64,000 bases of DNA from Vicia villosa (taxonomy: Eukaryota; Streptophyta; Magnoliopsida; Fabales; Fabaceae), in NCBI RefSeq assembly GCF_029867415.1, contig NC_081184.1:111125476-111189475 (forward strand), given 5' to 3'. The notes beneath the pieces are model-generated. The model did not search any database and was not told where the DNA came from. It saw only the letters and a list, made by a program, of their open reading frames with translations. The translations under genes and the position numbers were made by a program. Positions 61,594 through 64,000 of this stretch are shown here, piece after piece. Within the stretch, counting starts at the first letter, position 1. Each line of letters begins with the position of its first letter.

Positions 61594-63744
61594 GAAGTCT
61601 TTACAAACGGGATGAGAATAGAGGATGCCTCAATGATCTCCAGCTTACCATTCAAAATCTCTGCCAAGGCTCCATTCAAAATTTCTGCTACACTCAAAGT
61701 GGCATCAGTAGTCATTGCTAGTCCAACTCCATTTCCATACTCCTCAGACAAAGCTGTCCCATGGGGATACGACACTAATGTTTACGTTCATGGAGTTAAG
61801 CAGGGTACCTCGACTGAAGAGACCGCAAAGTTATCTACTCCAACTGTGGGTAATATTGTGGGTACCAGCAAGATCACGAGAAGTGGAAGAATCTTTTCAC
61901 CAGAAATTTCTCCAAATGTTGCTGCTGGTCCAATCCGAGTCCCAGTTCCTAATCAAGATAACAACGCTCGAGGCAAAGAGCCACAAGTTGAACAAGTTCA
62001 AACCCCGGTGGAGATCACCGCTGAGGATCCATCAAAGCAAGAAATGGAGGAAATATTGAAAATCATCTGCAAAAGTGATTACAATATTGTTGAGCAACTA
62101 GGGCACACTGCTTCAAAAATCTCAATGCTATCTCTGCTAAAATATTCAGAAGCTCATGCCAAAGCTCTGATGAAGTTCCTGAAAGCTGCGCATGTGCCTC
62201 AAGAGATCTCAGTCGACCAATTTGAGAATTGTGTTGCCAATCTAACCGTGAGCAATGGTCTCGGTTTCTCCGATGTGGATCTAACCCCTGCTGGAAAAAA
62301 TCACAACAAAGCCTTACATATCTCCATTGAATGTAATGGCACCACTCTATCTCATGTGCTAGTAGATAACGGTTCTTCTTTGAACGTGTTACCGAAAACA
62401 GTACTAGAAAAGCTTGACTTCGAAGGAATTGTGTTACAACCAAGTGATGTTGTGGTAAGAGCCTTTGACGGGTCAACCAGAACGGTATACGGAAAAGTGA
62501 ATCTCCCAATCAGAGTGGGTTCTCAAATCTTTGATTCTATCTTTTACGTAATGGAAATTCACCCAGCCTACTCCTGTTTACTTGGATGCCCTTGGATACA
62601 TGGGGCAAACGCTGTAACTTCTACCCTGCATCAGAAGTTAAAATATCCAGTAAAAGGAAAGATTGTCACAGTCTATGGCAAAGAGGAATATGTGGTTAGT
62701 CACCTAAGCAATTCCAAATATGTCGAGTCGGAGGACGAATTCATCGAAACTCCATGCCAATCATTTGAGGTGGTCTCTCCAGATGTCTCTACCACCAAGC
62801 ATATTCCTGCTACTCCAACTACAACTATGGCTTCTCTCAAAGATGCCAAAGCCATGATTGAACAGGGTGATTGCACAGTATGGGGACAGCTTCCCGATAT
62901 ACCCTACAAGTCTGACAAACTAGGTCAGAGCTATGATAGTGAAAATCAAAAGAATGATCAAAGTCCTCGTTCTGAAGGATTGATGTCACACTTTGTCAGC
63001 CAAGAAGTAAACGCTATTGAAGATGAAGGAGTGTTCTTGAACCATATCATTCAGCCATATCCAGATGAGATTCCACCCATTTCCATGGGAATGTGGGATG
63101 CTGTGGGAGAACCAAACGGCGGGTATAATTATCAGTATACCACACCTCAGAATTCTTATATTGCTATGGAAGACATTACCCCGACTGGATGGGGTGATCA
63201 AATTGGAAATGAAGAAAGTTTCACAAGTCTCGTCACTGAGCAATATCAAAATCCACCCAAAGAAGTATGGGACACGCTAGGAGAACCCAGCGGCAAATAT
63301 GACTATATGGTGAAATATTCCGCTCCTCCGAGCTCACAAATTGCTATGAAGGACATTGTCCCAACTGGATGGGATGAACAGTACGATGACAATTTCGCTT
63401 TCGAAGAAGCCAGGGAAATACCAAATAACGAGGGTTACTTTCTATCAGCATACACTCCTCACCAGGATGCACAAGTCTCTATTCAAAACATCATCCCGAC
63501 TGCATGGGACGGCCTTATCGAGCATCTCGCTCAGCCAACAGAGATATCTCAGCCTGGGCTCTCGTATCCAGCAGAGTATATCCCTTATCCCGAAGGATCA
63601 CCGGCTCATTTTCCCACTAATGAAATCAATGCAGTGGAAGATGAAAAAGACAACTGCAACTGGAACAGCTGGATACTCCCTGCTCACAACAATGGATTGA
63701 ACAACTGGAAAGCTGAGGATGTGATCTCCTTTGTCCAGGAGTAA
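61594..63744 (+). CDS. E4 protease part of Gag-Pro with repeated linker
   Basis: In the same frame as gag; open from 61594, first ATG 61612. It has the Ogre phrase AVPWGYDTNVYVHG and the retropepsin region at about residues 235-340 from 61612. The active-site triplet reads DNG (62365-62373, VLVDNGSSLNVLPK) where E1 has DTG. YSCLLGCPWIH also varies from E1 (GRPW). After the protease a long linker holds three related modules of about 60-70 residues (63085-63520) with WD..GEP..., IAM(E/K)DI.PTGW. It ends QE and TAA at 63742; the donor at 63741 overlaps the end. Confidence 0.88.
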   Translation, partial: EVFTNGMRIEDASMISSLPFKISAKAPFKISATLKVASVVIASPTPFPYSSDKAVPWGYDTNVYVHGVKQGTSTEETAKLSTPTVGNIVGTSKITRSGRIFSPEISPNVAAGPIRVPVPNQDNNARGKEPQVEQVQTPVEITAEDPSKQEMEEILKIICKSDYNIVEQLGHTASKISMLSLLKYSEAHAKALMKFLKAAHVPQEISVDQFENCVANLTVSNGLGFSDVDLTPAGKNHNKALHISIECNGTTLSHVLVDNGSSLNVLPKTVLEKLDFEGIVLQPSDVVVRAFDGSTRTVYGKVNLPIRVGSQIFDSIFYVMEIHPAYSCLLGCPWIHGANAVTSTLHQKLKYPVKGKIVTVYGKEEYVVSHLSNSKYVESEDEFIETPCQSFEVVSPDVSTTKHIPATPTTTMASLKDAKAMIEQGDCTVWGQLPDIPYKSDKLGQSYDSENQKNDQSPRSEGLMSHFVSQEVNAIEDEGVFLNHIIQPYPDEIPPISMGMWDAVGEPNGGYNYQYTTPQNSYIAMEDITPTGWGDQIGNEESFTSLVTEQYQNPPKEVWDTLGEPSGKYDYMVKYSAPPSSQIAMKDIVPTGWDEQYDDNFAFEEAREIPNNEGYFLSAYTPHQDAQVSIQNIIPTAWDGLIEHLAQPTEISQPGLSYPAEYIPYPEGSPAHFPTNEINAVEDEKDNCNWNSWILPAHNNGLNNWKAEDVISFVQE

Positions 63745-63998
63745 ATGCCATTTCCTGTTTTCTTTGTGTATATTGTGCAAAGATAAAAATGGTTCCTGAA
63801 CAATCGAACCATGAGCTTGAAAGCCGTGTGCCTTAGCACACCGGTCCTTCTATAAGGGCTTATCATATCATGATCATGTGCATTCAATAAAATCATGGGA
63901 CGCTTGCATATTTAAATTTTGTGATCCTTTTTCTTTCTTTCTTCGCTTTCTAATAGCTATGTTTTTTCTTCACACACACTCACATAATTAACATGCAG
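63741..63998 (+). other. E4 intron before reverse transcriptase
   Basis: GT at 63741-63742 (CAGGA|GTAAAT) and AG at 63997-63998 (ACATGCAG|AT). 258 nt, phase 2, as in E1 (249 nt, phase 2, CGTGCAG|AT). The pol exon would begin at 63999, two bases before the window ends, so the downstream frame cannot be tested here. Confidence 0.7.
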
Positions 63999-64000
63999 AT

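Larger units (their letters stand above)
53775..64000 (+). mobile_element. E4: Ogre-type element, 5' half, runs off the window
   Basis: 5' LTR 53775-57648, primer site, leader, ORF1, gag, protease and the intron before RT. It starts abruptly within the E3 repeats after CCAGG (the presumed left target copy); no polypurine tract precedes it, so it is not the 3' LTR of E3. The order of parts equals E1, but the proteins are clearly diverged, so it is a different Ogre family. Pol and the 3' LTR are not in the window. Confidence 0.92.

Noticed and set aside
1..64000. Host protein genes, such as resistance genes or enzymes
   Set aside because: Every frame with a recognisable domain belongs to Ty1/copia or Ty3/gypsy; no intron-exon pattern of a host gene was seen on either strand.

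Overview
The window is plant repeat DNA, and I see no host gene in it. The elements point to a legume of tribe Fabeae with a large genome (Pisum, Vicia, Lathyrus or Lens). They include three Ogre-type Ty3/gypsy elements with ORF1, gag-pro and an intron before reverse transcriptase. There are also Ogre LTRs up to 5.7 kb and a SIRE/Maximus-like Ty1/copia element. The genus is an inference from families; no marker gene is present.

Layout. Positions 1-2855 hold an LTR-like fragment and a Del/Tekay-like gypsy element (E5) with a 2051-bp LTR (450-2500), a primer-binding site and a cut-off gag. From 2860 to about 7048 there is a degenerate minisatellite and a minus-strand LTR-like region with a TATA box and a GA microsatellite. 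An older gypsy element (E0) starts near 7049; its gag is the target for everything further right.

Nest 1. Ogre element E1 (8360-38796, about 21.2 kb without its insert) sits in E0 gag; the gag frame continues on the other side at 38802. A copia element E2 (11101-20302, 9202 bp, TSD AGCAA) sits in the 5' LTR of E1. The 3' LTR of E1 (34248-38796) keeps the empty site at 36984-36988, so order and borders are fixed to the base. E1 encodes ORF1, gag-pro with one in-frame TAG, and pol. Removing the 249-nt intron 28430-28678 joins pro and pol in frame.

Nest 2. At 39613 a second Ogre-like element, E3, cuts E0 gag again. Its 5' LTR is split by a reversed solo Ogre LTR, S (41984-47724, TSD GGCAC). Its internal part (48733-53774) is coding-dead: duplicated relics of a gag zinc knuckle and several tandem repeats. 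A third Ogre element, E4, inserted at 53775 and runs off the window. It has a 3874-bp LTR, a primer-binding site, ORF1, and gag-pro with one in-frame TGA. Its intron acceptor is within the last three bases of the window.

How it fits together. The window has at least six LTR-element insertions nested up to three deep (E0 > E1 > E2; E0 > E3 > S; E0 > E3 > E4). LTR pairs of E1 (about 17 substitutions plus a 2-bp indel in 4.55 kb) and E2 (4 in 1.2 kb), counted by eye, are both about 0.3-0.4 percent diverged, so both insertions are recent. Recurrent features are a second primer-binding-site-like motif inside the Ogre LTR ends, phase-2 introns at the same place in E1 and E4, and in-frame stops between gag and protease in both.
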